The position numbers were made by a program, and so were the translations under genes. A stretch of 64,000 bases of DNA, taken from assembly GCA_014281115.1 (NCBI GenBank), contig JACONQ010000009.1, positions 1,550,001 to 1,614,000 of the forward strand, in the 5' to 3' direction. This DNA is from Laburnicola sp. R22_1. Taxonomy: Eukaryota; Ascomycota; Dothideomycetes; Pleosporales; Didymosphaeriaceae. Each line of letters begins with the position of its first letter. Position 1 is the stretch's first letter. The notes below the pieces were generated by a model that was given only the letters and a program-made list of their open reading frames with translations, was not told where the DNA came from and ran no database searches. Shown here piece by piece: positions 1 to 11,970 of this stretch.

Positions 1-93
1 ACGGCTACGCTTCTTTGGCTACACAGCCTGTGCATGTCTTGCTTACTTCTATTCTGAGGACTTCAGCTAGAGCTCGCTAACGGTCCTCCCCTC

Positions 94-1386
94 ATGCGCC
101 TTCTACGACTCGAAGATGACGGCGGGTTCAGCCTGGTCGACTTCAGCGGCAGAGATTTCCCGCAATATGCGATTCTTTCGCATACCTGGGGTGCAGATCA
201 CGAAGAAGTTACCTTCAGAGACTTGACGGAAGGTACTGGCAAGAGCAAGGCTGGCTATCGCAAGCTTACCTTTTGTGCAAATCAAGCTGTGCATGATAAC
301 CTCCAATTCTTCTGGGTGGACACCTGCTGCATCGACAAATCAAGTAGCGCAGAGCTTTCAGAAGCTATTAACTCCATGTTTCGCTGGTACCAGGATGCCG
401 CAAGATGCTACGTGTACTTGTCTGACGTATCAGTCGACGGTTCCGTTGGGGATGACGAGTTCTCCTGGATATGGAAGCCAGCATTCAAGAGAAGCAAATG
501 GTTTACTCGTGGCTGGACGCTCCAAGAGCTTATCGCTCCGGCATCAGTTAAATTCTACTCTAAAGAGGGACAGCAGCTTGGTAATAAGCGATCACTAGAG
601 CGAAGCATCTATATGATAACTGGAATCGCCGTTACAGCCCTTCGAGGAAGCCCTTTGTCTCGTTTCAGTGTTAACGAACGCATTTCGTGGGCAGCCGAAC
701 GGCAAACGAAGCGTGAAGAAGACGCAGCATATGCTTTACTGGGCATTTTCGACATTCAAATGCCGCTCATATACGGCGAAGGAAAGCACAAGGCATTCGA
801 ACGGCTCCGGAAGAAGATCGACAGGCCTTTACATAGCCTCAGACAGCACGTCCACCGGCAGACGCAGAAGTTGAACAATTTGGACATCCAAGTCCAGCAA
901 ATACTCCATCAGATGGGGAATAGACCTAAGGAGCTTGGATTTCCATGGGAAACTGGTGTGCCAGAAGATCAACTCAAGATTGATGATGGATTAGGCGCGG
1001 AATATCTCCTACCAGTGGAACTCTGCGAGACTCCAGAGGTAATATCTCCTTTTTTGTCAAGGCCTTTGGCTTGATACAAAATACACCCAGCGTGTAAAAC
1101 TCAAGGTTAACACGTTCAGGCTTTCTTTGGCCTCCTTAAATTCAAATATGAATCCCGAAAGCTTCCCGGATTACCGCAAGTTCAGCAAGGCCACATTTTG
1201 CTCTGGGAATGGAACGAACGGCATTTGGTTTCTCGCGACAATTGGTTACACGTTGTAAAAGGTGATCGGGCTGCCAAGCTTTCTTTCATTATGGGCGCCT
1301 GGCGAGGTCCACCTCGCAATCGATGTATGCGGTGCTTCAAACCTAGGAGCTGCAATACTTCCAGATCTTCTTTCAAATATTGGTAG
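94..1386 (+). CDS. HET-domain (heterokaryon incompatibility) protein, N-terminal part
   Basis: HET domains occur in fungal self/non-self recognition proteins that can trigger programmed cell death after fusion of unlike hyphae. The first exon shows the family blocks in order: an N-terminal YAILSHTWG motif (about residues 25–33), then FWVDTCCIDK (about 73–82), an INSMFRWYQDAARCYVYLSDV block, and RGWTLQELIAP followed by KFYS. The reading frame closes at 1074, but a plausible intron runs from a GTAATA donor near 1039 to an acceptor CAG near 1121. It restores the same frame and adds about 88 residues up to a stop at 1386. The start at 94 is the first ATG and lies at the usual distance from the HET core. 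A second long frame (1262–2290) overlaps the end in another phase and may be the true C-terminus after a frameshift or second intron. Family assignment is firm; the 3' structure is not. Confidence 0.85.
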
Positions 1387-2290
1387 GAACTCCTCCGCTT
1401 CTGAATTGCGATTGATTACTAAAATCGTCTTCAGTCATTCCTGTAAGCTCGCAGTCCGTTGGGTAGCGCCTGATTATCTCCCTTTCGAACCGAACGATAC
1501 TGTAATCTTCGACCGAGACACTTACCGTGACTACCAAGTTGCGTCACGACGCCGAAAAGTGCAGGGCCAATCTAATACCTCGGACGCATCCGCTACCACA
1601 TTCTTTGAAAAACATGATGACGACACTTTGCCAAGTATTGATTTGGTCTGCCATAGACTCACAATGAAATGGGAGCCCATCTATAATATCGTTCACCGAT
1701 ACTTGTTCTGCCGCTGCGTTCTTCGACTTTCTACTCCTTCGCGTCTGGTCGAAGAGATGACTCTCTTCACGCCCTCGGTGTGCCCGAGACACAACACACA
1801 AGGCGTTACCTTCCGAGACTACAGTGAACTAGCGTTGCCTTGCCTAAGCGATCCTTATTTTGATCAGTTTGGGGGCTACAATGCTTTTTGGGCACTTCTT
1901 CACCATTATCTACCAAAGCTATATCATCATCTTGGAGGTCCCAAATCTATTACCGGTAACCAACTCGAATATGGATACGTGGACCTAGGTCGAATGGAAG
2001 AACACGATAAAGACGCAGTTCGCCGCATTGCTGGAGACTACTGGTTCGAAGTCGCAGAGGCCATGGTCAATCAAGGAGTGGATTTGCCTCCGGGTGTCGC
2101 AACAAACTTCACCAAAGAGAAGACTAGAAGGAGGCAAGAAGTTGAGAAGACGGATTTCTACTTCAGCCTTGCTGAATTGGCAAAAGGGAGAATACAGGAT
2201 GTACTCGAAGAATCACCCATGGGTAAAGACCTGAAGGAAATCATCAAAGGAAATTGGAATGGCGTTCCGCATTGGACCATTGAAGGCTGA
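1262..2290 (+). CDS. Probable C-terminal region of the HET-domain gene, other frame
   Basis: This open frame of about 340 codons has no ATG at its left end and overlaps the end of the HET reading frame in another phase. Its composition is protein-like throughout, with tracts such as VRWVAPDYLPF, VTFRDYSELALPCL, FDQFGGYNAFWALLHHYLP and YVDLGRMEEHDKDAVRRIAGDYWFE. I do not recognise a catalytic domain. Because it lacks its own start and directly follows the HET segment on the same strand, I infer that it is the C-terminal half of the same gene, separated by a small indel or an unrecognised intron between about 1262 and 1330. It could instead be a separate gene with a missed first exon. Confidence 0.5.
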   Translation: MIGLPSFLSLWAPGEVHLAIDVCGASNLGAAILPDLLSNIGRNSSASELRLITKIVFSHSCKLAVRWVAPDYLPFEPNDTVIFDRDTYRDYQVASRRRKVQGQSNTSDASATTFFEKHDDDTLPSIDLVCHRLTMKWEPIYNIVHRYLFCRCVLRLSTPSRLVEEMTLFTPSVCPRHNTQGVTFRDYSELALPCLSDPYFDQFGGYNAFWALLHHYLPKLYHHLGGPKSITGNQLEYGYVDLGRMEEHDKDAVRRIAGDYWFEVAEAMVNQGVDLPPGVATNFTKEKTRRRQEVEKTDFYFSLAELAKGRIQDVLEESPMGKDLKEIIKGNWNGVPHWTIEG

Positions 2291-4493
2291 ACGAAGGCAA
2301 CAGCCCCACAGGGAACTGGGGACGTCTTTCAGGAGAAATTTCTCAATCTGCTTTTTGCCACCTCGCTAGTTCTGCTGCGCCGCAATTCATCTCCTCCGCG
2401 ATCTTTCTTGGATTCGGCGATGGCGGTGACGGTCGATGCGCGCGAAAAATGTCTTGGATGTACCGCTGCAGCTCTGGAGGATACGCGCAGCTCTTATCTA
2501 TCATAATTCTCTACGCTCAAAGCTTGTTGCCTTTACCAAGATTCGACCGACTTAGGGAGGATTCTCGAGACACAGACATAATAGACGATGACAATTGGCT
2601 TGCGCCGGGCCAAAAGGTCTTCTTATATAAGAGGCAGCCCTTTGCTCGGAAATTCGGATAGAAGCGACGGAGAGTAAGAGGCGTCGAGTAGATAGTTAAC
2701 GCTACTGCTTGACAAAGGCGCATAGGGATGAATTTTTAAAGAATGCTTATTTGTGATTAGTAACGAAAATTGAAATGACTGTACATACTCCTGTATTCAG
2801 GGAATTGCTACAATAGCCAGGAACCGCACAGACCACACTAAAGTCCGCTCAAGCTGTAATAGAGAAGTACCTTCTTATACCGTGGCAAATCATGTGCCTA
2901 CGCTAATTGTTCTAAAATTGATAAGCAAGGTAGGGTGCCAAGGCTTCCGTTTACGGGTGGGGTAGAATTGTGAAGCCGGTTTCGCTAGCGACTGTAAGTT
3001 AATACATCCGTGCCACCAGAACGCCCTGGAGCTGAGGGCAAGGCGAGGCACAGCAAGGCGGGGGCCCCAAACCGACACCGTAGAAACAATGAGACTGGCA
3101 CATGACGGTTCGTTCTTAAAAAAGAACAATGCGCCACAGTATGGCTGAAGGGAATCTTACCATTCAATACCGTCGTCATGTAAGCAGACTTGAGGCGCGC
3201 TGATGCAGATAAGAGATCCGCTAAAACATCAAAGGATTTCAAGGGTTAATCAGCCGACATCGGAACATTCGGAATCTATCGTCTCGCAGTCAAATTAGAC
3301 TTTAAAGCTCGGAAAAAATTATTTCTTAATCAGGCTCTCTTGTCATACCTCCGAAATCCAGAGAGGTTGGGTATATCACGATAAAACAGGGTGGGAATGC
3401 TGAGATTGCGATTTAAGCCGTTGACGAATGGGCGTATAGAACGACCACCACAAAGTGGAATCTTAAGAAAAGCTAGAACTATCGAGTTAGATAGCTACAG
3501 AATAGTTATGTATTAGTCAAAGTGCCATATATTTGTAGGAGGAGATTTTGAGAGGACTTTCTTCACAAATCGTCTCGGGACACCGTGCGTCTCGCGACCC
3601 CGGGATGGACCTCAGAGTGCACAATGCTAATAGAAAATGCCCGCGGGCAATGGCTTGATACTGAGTATGGCCAGTCATCCTTGGCTATCGCGACGTTATC
3701 ATATTGCCATAAGTTGTACTAATGTCTTCTGATCGTCGACTCGCTCGCTGTCGGGTAGTGTGTGTGACGTGTGACGTTGGTGATCCGACAGCGGTACAAC
3801 CAGCCCTTCGGGGTGAGGAAGAATACTTTGTAAGGACAAGAGATACCTAGGTATAGGTTGAAGGTAGGCGGGCCTGCGTAATATGGCCATATTGCCAATG
3901 CATCGGGCTTCGTATGGGCCTACGGTGGTAGTTCGTCTGATCAGCGCTCATCCCTGCCCGAACCGACCGCCCCCTGCTTCGAAACTCTGCCCAGGGCCAA
4001 GAACAACGGTTTGCGTCAGGTACCGCGCCTTCATCTGCGGCCAGAATAAGGTCGTTTTCGCAGACACCGAGTGAGAGGGCAGACCGTTGCGGCTGACCGC
4101 TCGTGCCACTTCACTGCGCACAGCGGTCGTGCCATGCCTGCGCAAATCGCTAGTGGTGACGTCTAACAGCCCCTCGTCAATTTCACCCACCCATCAGAAT
4201 TCCCAACGACGCATAGTAACATTGACAGGCGGCGGACGCCTTGCGCCATTGGAGGGCCGAGGAACTAGTTTGTGGCTGGCCCAGTTCTCTACCGCGTACA
4301 CGCTATCTTGGCCGCATTATTGGCATGTCTTAAAACAGAACCATGGTGGTGCGCTGCGGCTGAGCTGTCCAGGTGTCTTACGCATCCCGCCCACCACCTC
4401 TGCTTCACAGCCCTTTTCTCCTGCCATTTCTTCAATTCATTCGGTTCTTCTTCGACTTCTTCTCTGCGTTGGTAGTGTGTACAATTGGTCAGG
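2291..4493. other. Intergenic region, no supported gene
   Basis: This 2.2-kb interval has short open frames only, with no recognisable domain and no consistent coding pattern. The last 120 bases before the next gene are rich in pyrimidine runs (TTCTTCGACTTCTTCTC type), a common feature of fungal core promoters. The middle, about 2700–3700, is more AT-rich but lacks the dense TA pattern of the RIP blocks further right. Confidence 0.6.
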
Positions 4494-5117
4494 ATGATGG
4501 CAGAGCAGCCGCAGTCGTCGTCCTTCTTGAAGCGATCAGCTTCAATCTTCAGACGCCTTTCCAAACGAGAAAGCAGGCCCGCTCTGGCACAGGACGCATC
4601 GTCACACAATAGGCTCCAGAGACGCCCCGCAAAACAGCCTCTGAACAAGCAAGTGATCACGCATCTGCAAACCATCCAACTCCCCGCCGTCGGCGCCCAC
4701 GTACCGATCGCGTCTCGACCCAGGGTAGGCGCATCCGCTATGCGCACAACGCCGTTCCCCGCATCGCCCTATGTACAAACCGTCGCCTGGAACGTCTTCT
4801 TGACCCCAGAAGAAGTGTACAGTCTCGTTTTGGGTTTCAAGCCAAGAGAAATGGAAGACAAATGGTTCGTCTACGCCGAAGGACCCGATCCCTCTGGGAA
4901 ACTCAAGGTGCACTTCCACCGCAGCTGGACGGGGATGAAAATAGCGGAGTTGTTCGTCTTGGTCGATTTGAAAGGAGAAGGTGCAGGCAAGATCGTAGGC
5001 ATCAAGTGGGATGGGTCGGACCAGACGAATGGGTTGGAGCAGGAGGAGGTCAAATACATGGTGTCGACGGCATGCTCGTTTGTGCTGGGTGTCAACCTTG
5101 AGAAGGGATTTTTATGA
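4494..5117 (+). CDS. Conserved hypothetical protein, 207 aa
   Basis: A single-exon gene. I chose the ATG at 4494 (two consecutive ATG codons) because the frame extends upstream only through a TTG. The first 85 residues are basic and low in complexity (LKRSASIFRRLSKR, RLQRRPAKQPLNK) and could be a targeting or disordered segment. The C-terminal 110 residues look like a folded, conserved domain: NVFLTPEEVYSLVLGFKPREMEDKWFVY, then LKVHFHRSWTGMKIAELFVLVDL and IVGIKWD. The MEDKWFVY … FHRSWTG core resembles small hypothetical proteins that I recall from bacteria, so the domain may be widespread, but I cannot name a function. A pyrimidine-rich promoter lies directly upstream. Confidence 0.7.
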   Translation: MMAEQPQSSSFLKRSASIFRRLSKRESRPALAQDASSHNRLQRRPAKQPLNKQVITHLQTIQLPAVGAHVPIASRPRVGASAMRTTPFPASPYVQTVAWNVFLTPEEVYSLVLGFKPREMEDKWFVYAEGPDPSGKLKVHFHRSWTGMKIAELFVLVDLKGEGAGKIVGIKWDGSDQTNGLEQEEVKYMVSTACSFVLGVNLEKGFL

Positions 5118-5396
5118 TTTCGGAGGTTTTGCTTTGATGACAGCGTGATGAGTGACGGCTTGGATGTTTCGTCATGATGGGGAAGAGGGTTTGAATTATG
5201 CGTATCGGTTTTTACCTCATTTCCCATCAAGGAACAGTATCTTCTTTCTTGCGTTTTTCCTGAGGTAAAACCAGACGAACAGGAAATATTTTAGGGTAGA
5301 TTTTCTTTTACCATAGTATAGTTGCGGAATGCAGCTTTGTTCACAAAAATTTTTGTTTTGGGGGAGCTGCTAGGAAAGAGTATTTGCACACACAGT

Positions 5397-6954
5397 TTAC
5401 CCTCTGGAAGGGCCCCGGGTATAATTCAATTTAATATGTAGTACGACTCGAATTGAATCTCGATATCCATCCATCGCACATTTGCTCCCCAACACCGACC
5501 TAAAGTCCGCTGAGATTATACGCAAGCAGATTCGCCGTCCCGGAGGAATACCCGTCAAGACGTCCCTAGTCGCTATTTCTCTCAGTCTCTCGCACAAGGC
5601 AACCGCGCCCCTTGGCCCCTCGAGCGCAAGAAAATACGCCCCTAGACCGGCAATATGCGCCGCGGCGCTCGAAGTGCCGGAAAGAGTGTTCACAGAAGTG
5701 TTGCTCGAGATCCACAGGCTTGTGACTTGGGAGCCTGGCGCCCAGATATCGACTATGTCCAAGTCAGTCATTGGTTCAGCTTACCAGTTCCCATTCAAAA
5801 CACATGCGGGAGCAGACATGGGAGGAAACGTACTGCCAGGACCATAGTTCGAAGAAGAAAGTCGCGCGTCATTTATAGTCGTTGCGCCGACCGTGCAAAC
5901 AGAAGGCTCCGAACCAGGGGATGAGCCACTATTATCCGTGTTCGAACTGCCCGCTGCAACGGCCAGGAAAAGCCCTGCGTTGGAAGCAGCTGCGACAGCG
6001 TTGTTGAGCGCCGCACTGAAGGGGCCGCCAATGGCGAGGACGGCGGTGGCTTTGCCAACATGCCCTTTGGTTTGCATGTCTTGCACGGCCCAGTTGATGC
6101 CGGATATTACTCCGGAAGCTGGACTGCGTCAGTAGGGGGGAGACGAGTGGGTCTTTACAACATTCGAATTCCCAGATCAAAGAAAGAGAGGGAACGGGAA
6201 GAGAGAAACGTACTTATCCCCGACCCAGCGGCCCCAAGAACCTTCACACTAACAATCCCCGCAAACCGCGCCACTCCATACGTTTGACTGCTTGCCGTAC
6301 CCGCGACATGTGTCCCGTGGCTGTTATCGTCCTCATTCGTACCGCCTACAGCGTTGAAACCCCATGTCGCTCTGCCTTGGAAATTCTGATGTGAGATCTT
6401 CACCCCTGTGTCCAACTCGTATATGTAGGTTCCAGAGGTGGGATTGAAAACGTAGTCGGTGCTACCCCGAGCCCGGTGCGATATGCGTGCTAAGTTCCAG
6501 GGCGCGTTGGCTTGGACGTTACGCTTGGCATTGGACTGAGGAGACGGAGCAGGCGAGGAGATGGTGAAGATTTGGTCAGGTTCGATGTAGGCGATCTGCT
6601 GGGGGTCAGTTGGTATCCATCCTATTCAACCTACATCCAGTATTTTGGAAACGCCTGCCAACTATATAGAAATCTCACATCTTCACTCTCTGCCAAAGTG
6701 TTAATAGCGTCTGTTGTAGCTCTCACACTATATCCCCTCATCCCACCAATATCAAAAGTCTTTAGGCTCCCCGTTCCACTCACGCCGAGAACGGCATTTA
6801 CTCTCTCCATATGCGAAGCGACGCGTCCTTTATTAATACTCTTCAGAACCACGACATAATTGCCCTTTGCCGTCTTCGCACTCTTAGTACGCGGGACTGG
6901 TGCAAAGCTCCAAGCGCCGGTCGCAAAGGCGAAAAAAAGAAAGCGGACCTGCAT
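5397..6954 (-). pseudogene. Secreted subtilisin-like protease (S8, proteinase K type), frameshifted near the C-terminus
   Basis: Four exons on the minus strand: 6954–6679, 6595–6214, 6118–5834 and 5752–5397, with GTGAG/GTACG donors and CAG, CAG and TAG acceptors that keep frame. The order is a signal peptide (MQVRFLFFAFATGAWSFA), an I9-type propeptide, a possible Lys-Arg processing site before NVQANAPWNLARIS, and a peptidase S8 domain. Catalytic Asp (ELDTGV), His (NSHGTHVAGT) and Ser (SGTSSAAAHIAG) are present. Two departures stand out. The oxyanion-hole block reads AAGS where the family has AAGN, and the Ser block lacks the usual Met-Ala-Thr-Pro. Near 5534–5542 the frame leaves the family's C-terminal pattern: one missing base moves it out of the usual ending, whose in-phase stop would be at 5500–5502. 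The frame read here instead runs on to 5397. It may be inactive, or the indel may be a sequencing error. Confidence 0.88.
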
Positions 6955-7752
6955 GTTGTCAAAGGTGTGGTATGGCTAGTAAGTCGAGTGATCTCTGCGT
7001 ATCAACCCGATGAACTGAACAGCAGTGAAAAATTAGCAAGCCTATTAAACTATATACCCAACTACCTTAGGGGTCCAGGGAACGTATTACACGACTGATC
7101 TTGAAATAGAAGGTGTTCGTATTCAGTACGAGAGATCTCCTCTAGCCTTATCTCGAACAGTTTAACCTAGGCGACACATCAGGGCGACTGTGTCGTGTGG
7201 CTAGTCCAAGTACCATGCATCCATGCACATAGGTCTTGGCGGTGAGCGGTGTGGGTGTGATGGTAGCCATTCGGGAAGGTGGAAATATTGCATCGGTACG
7301 ATGCCAAAGGCGCGCCAGGGCAATTGTAGGCTTCATATTTGGTATCCTTATCCCTACGTCAAGCCGAAGGTCTCAGTCCACGCCAATAAACACCTAGGTG
7401 CACGTCCAACATACATCCATCAATCGTAGCCCACGTACTCAAAACTGGGACTGGGCATCATCCCAAAGCGCCGAAACACCAAACAGTGATATCTTCCATC
7501 CTGCCTAGAGAAACGAAGCCCCGCTCCATCCTAATGCAATGCTGTGGCTAATATTCTTCAAGCCTAGGACTCGCAGAAAGAAGAAAACCAAAAAAAAAAG
7601 CAAGAAACCAAGACGCCTTCGAAAATGAACAATGGGCAGGGCTGGCTCATGTAAGACTTACCAGAACAAGTGGAATCGGCAGTGAAGCCCGACAGCCACT
7701 CCGCGATGGCAGATCGTTAAGAAAGTTCCCATACGAAGGGGTTGGTTTTGAC
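6955..7752. other. Intergenic: promoter of the protease and 3' flank of the next minus-strand gene
   Basis: An interval of about 800 bp with no supported coding frame. It must hold the promoter of the minus-strand protease and the 3' untranslated region of the gene that ends at 7753. I see no repeat or strong motif in it. Confidence 0.6.
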
Positions 7753-10700
7753 CTAGATTTTCCTTCGGACCGTGAACTTGCGCGAAACCGTTGCGGATGG
7801 AAGCGCTTCGGCGAACCGATCTCGCGCTTGAACTAGGTTAGCTTTTTCAATGGAATGGTGTTATGGTCACTTACTCTCCTGGCTGTCAAAGGTAATCACA
7901 ACATCGTCGTGCTCGCCTGGGTACTCAATCTGATCCAAGCAGACGAACCGCCTCTTCATTCCAGCCCAGCCCGTCAACCTTCCTTCCTCCTTGCCCATCT
8001 TGCCTTCGCCTTTTCGTTCCTCGACAGGCAAAGCAAACTTACAGTCTACAAGTCGGACGGAAGATTTGCCGCCTTTGTCCGATTTCTGGAATTCGTCTTG
8101 CGGCTTCAACTGGAAATTCATGGCGTCTGCATGTGAGAAGTCTTCGAAGAAGGCAAGCAACTGCACGATGTTATCTTGTTCGACGATTTGTATGCGGATG
8201 GTGCTAGCGGTCCACTGCTTGTAAATAGGGACGACCATGCGGCGACGAGCGATGGAGAACGTAGAGGCGATACTGGCGAAGTTAGCAATGACGTGACAAG
8301 CAAGAAGCAGGGATCTCACCCATCAAACCTAACAGAGAAACCAGTAACAGCGAGTTGGAAATCATGCAGATCTTGGTACGAGTTGAACGTCAACTTCCTG
8401 ATGGTAGACGCGTTGGTAAGAGTTCTCAGTAGATCAGCCAGCGCATCCGGTATATCCTTCTCTGAACGTGAAGCATCGATAGCAATGGCCATATCCAATT
8501 GTGGATTTCGGAGAAGTGTGAGTTCCGCAGTACCACATGTTGGCAAACGAACTAGAAGCTCACCCGTGTCTAGTTCGTTAGCAGGTCACCACACATGTGA
8601 ACCGACGCAGCTTACCGAGATTCATCCGGTCTGAGAAGACCCCAGCGGTGTGCCTGCACAAGATCCTCAAGCTCTCACTCATAACAGTGGGCGCGGACTC
8701 TAAGCCGACAGCCTCGGGATCTTGGTTCATTGTTTTCGCTTCCAGCCATTGCAGTTTCTTGAGTACATTGCCCCCGCTCTGACTAAACCCCTCCGCCGGA
8801 TCGGCACTCTCGATGTTGTAACTCTTTAGAGGTACCTGGGCGAAAACTTTCTCCTCTTCGCCCGTGTTCATGGAGGTGAGCAATCCGAAGATGTGGTTGC
8901 GCTCCTTGCTTTCACTGAACACTAGATGCATCGTGCAGAGTTTCAGGCGCTTGTCTGGCAACTCTTCTCGCAAGCGGATGATCAATGAGGGAGCTTGGTC
9001 AGGCTCGGTAGTGTATGCGAAATTGAGAGGCTCCTGCTTCGTTCCCACTTCATGGTTCACGAAGCCCACGGTCCGGTTCTTGGGATGAGTGACCATAACT
9101 ACTCGGTAACCGCGATGTAGCTTTCTCTTCCCTGTGCCCTCGCTGCTCAGCTCGAATTTCTCGAAGAGCTGCAATTTGCTGCCTCTAACGCGCTCCGCAG
9201 GGAAGGCGGCCGGATTGGTGGGGTCCTTATACCCTCCCTCACGGAGCGTCATTACGCTTGCAATACGTTCATCGCTCCGCTCCCTGAGAGCATCTTCTAC
9301 GCGGTTTGTATGGTCAACAATGCTCCACAAGTTGCGAAACTCTGGTTCCGTTAAGTCGACGTTGAGGACAAATCCGTTGCGCAGCTGCAGACTAAACCCA
9401 GAGGTCTTCGATCTCCAGTGGACGTCCTTCCAGGTTGCGCCAAGTTCCGCTGGTGGCCCTACGACGAGATTTATGAGCTCGTTCTGACTTGAAATGACGA
9501 GCTTTACGTGGAAATTCTCGCGGGGTCTCACGACGGAGATTATGGCAGGAAGTGGCTCGCGATCTGAATTTGGATCGTCTGTCGACAGGGACACCTTGGC
9601 AAACATTCTGAAGTAACAGAAATCTGTTTTGGTATCTGACACCGGCATGAACTTCATCGGGCTGAACTGCTGTTGCACACCGTTGGTTACGATTGTCTTG
9701 GACGAAGTGATGGAGAGGACGCTTGCAGCATCCGGGGTAAACTGTGGATATTGTTCCCAGATATCTTGTTGTTGGCCCTGAATTAGAGCTTGCGTGGGAG
9801 GCATGCTCTGATGCCTTTTCATCGATCCTAACAGCATCTTTAGGGACGAGAAGATAGCATCACGCGCCTCGTACGTTTCTGCGCTAGAAGCGTCCCTAGC
9901 ATTCCTGGCTGCCATTGCTTGCGTCTCCATCGGTTGCTCGCCGTACCTCATTAGATCAGGATGGTTGCGAATGACTTCACTGAGAATCCACCACGTCTTA
10001 GCAAGGTCCACATGGGCTTGGGTCAGCCGTTCGGGCTGCGGTTCTGTGGTCTTTGGTCGACTTCTAATGGCTGTCTCCATTGCCGCGCGTCCCTTCAAAA
10101 ACCACCAAGTAGCAACCCGCAGCCATAGCGTAGGTGAGTGGTCATATATTTTTCCATTCAGTTGTGCCATCAATTCAAAGACACCGCGCATATGCTCGAC
10201 TCGCTGGCCGAAGTCTTTGTATGCCATATCCGCTTGCATTTTCGTGTCCGAGCGAGCAAGAGACGCAGAGGATCCTTGCTCTTGGCGTAGTCGAACTGGG
10301 CTCTGGTTGTTGGAAGGTGCGGCTGGTTGGATAGGCATCTCGCGATGCGGTGGTGGCACAGGCGGTTGCTCTACTTGTGACGGTGGAATGTAATCTGGAC
10401 GCTCGAAATGAGACGGAGTCGGTACCATGGAACCCTGACTGGGAGTGGGAAAGAGTTGTTTCTCTAGGGTGGAGGGCGTCTGCTGGATGGAGGTGGCGGA
10501 AGCTGCAGAATATGCCTCGTACGGCGAGGCGCGAGATCGAGATGCTGCTGAAGGCATGTTGTGAGCAGATGACGAGGAAGATGGGCGAGGATCTGTGTCC
10601 AACGGGAAAGACCCTGGAGGCATTGGTCTCCGCCCGGGAGACGGACCACGAGCCCTCGAGCGATATGGATCTTCTGCGTCGTATGCTTGTAGGGGCGACC

Positions 10701-11970
10701 CCGAGGGCGGAGGGGGTTCGTAAGCTGCCATTCGTGGTGGTGTCTTGCCAGCAAGCATAGCAACCGTTGTCGGTGGCGTTCCGACTGGGGCAATACTGGA
10801 CTGCACCGAGCCGGGTCGGAAGGAGCTGGTGCTAGAACCAGAGTCCCGCCTTGATCCATCGGCTGCTCTCTGGGCAGCTTCATGGAGAGCTCTGCCCTCG
10901 TCCGCTCTCATCTTCTGTATCACCCTTGCGGAGTACGAGCTGGGGTCTGCGGGTTCGCTTTGCAGATAGCGGTCAGCGAGCATCGCCTTGGAGTCCAAAG
11001 GCGACTCTGCATCGGCATCCTTTAGCTCTGGCAGCCGCGGCACCGCTGGTACTGGCGCAGTGTCCGAATCGCCAGCATGCTCACTCCATCCTGTTGGGGT
11101 CCTTGACAGCGGATTGGGTATGAATTCCTCGTGGTCTTCGCGGGTTGGCGGCTGGTCGGACACTTTCCTCAGAAGCACTGGCGATGTGTTGTCAGGGCCG
11201 TACGAGTGGGAAGATTCCATGCTCGGCCTCGGTGGATCTTCGGTGTCCTGGAGGTCGAAGCCGGTGGGCGCTCGCGACAGAGGCTTTGGTCGCTGACCTA
11301 GACCCATCTGTCCCAGACGCTCTGGGGGCGGGGGCAACGGGGTTGCGTGCGTGTTGATGCTCCCCACCTCGAGCTTCTGGCGCAATGGCGGCGACAGCTC
11401 TCCACCCGAGGTGAGTGTTCGGGTAACAATGCCTCTCTGCGCGGCTTGTGCATTGGCACTGTTCAAAGCATTGAACTTGGGACTGCGCGTGCCGAGATTC
11501 ATGTCGTCCTGGTGGGTTTGCGCAGCCAGGTTGTCCACGTCCGACATGCTGTTCGACTTGTTGCGTCTGTACACTTCTATCGGCGGCTCCTCGCACTCGT
11601 CGCCGCCCTGGCCAATGACGAGCGGCTGGGTCCTCGAGAAGCTCACGGTGAGGCCCTTCTTGCGCGTGCCGGTCTTCAAGCCACCCACGGGCGGCGGATT
11701 CTTGCCTGTCGCGCTGTTGGTGACTTGGCGCGCAGACGGCCACCGGCTGGCGGCAGCGACGTCTACGGTCGGCTTGCTCGCGGAGCTCTGGAAGACGGCG
11801 GCGGCCTCCTTGGCGCGGTCGGTCGACGGCTTGAGGAAGTCGTTCACATCTTCGTCCAGCTTGAAGGACGTCTGCGTCTTCGGGCACGGGTCCGCGGGCG
11901 GCTGCTCGGGTGCGTTCTCCAGCTTCGCAAAGAGCTTCGCCTTCCAACGGCCCTTGAGTGCGTCGACCAT
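7753..11970 (-). CDS. Large conserved fungal protein of unknown function, 1360 aa
   Basis: Four exons (11970–8616, 8569–8320, 8272–7875, 7832–7753) joined by GTAAGC, GTGAGA and GTAAGT donors; phases agree and give 1360 residues. I start at the ATG at 11970 (MVDALKGRWKAKLFAKLE). The frame stays open upstream to 12282, but that part is Pro/Arg/His-rich, low in complexity and looks like 5' untranslated sequence. Residues 30–620 are largely disordered (Ser/Pro-rich, LSRTPTGW-like repeats). The rest is ordered: about 200 helical residues, then several beta-rich stretches (FCYFRMFAKVSL, FHVKLVISSQNELINLVVGPP, FSLQLRNGFVLNVDL, KLCTMHLVFSES) that may be PH-like modules. The last exon adds a basic tail (FAEALPSATVSRKFTVRRKI). 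I recognise no enzyme motif. It is transcribed divergently from the gene at 13571. Confidence 0.82.
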
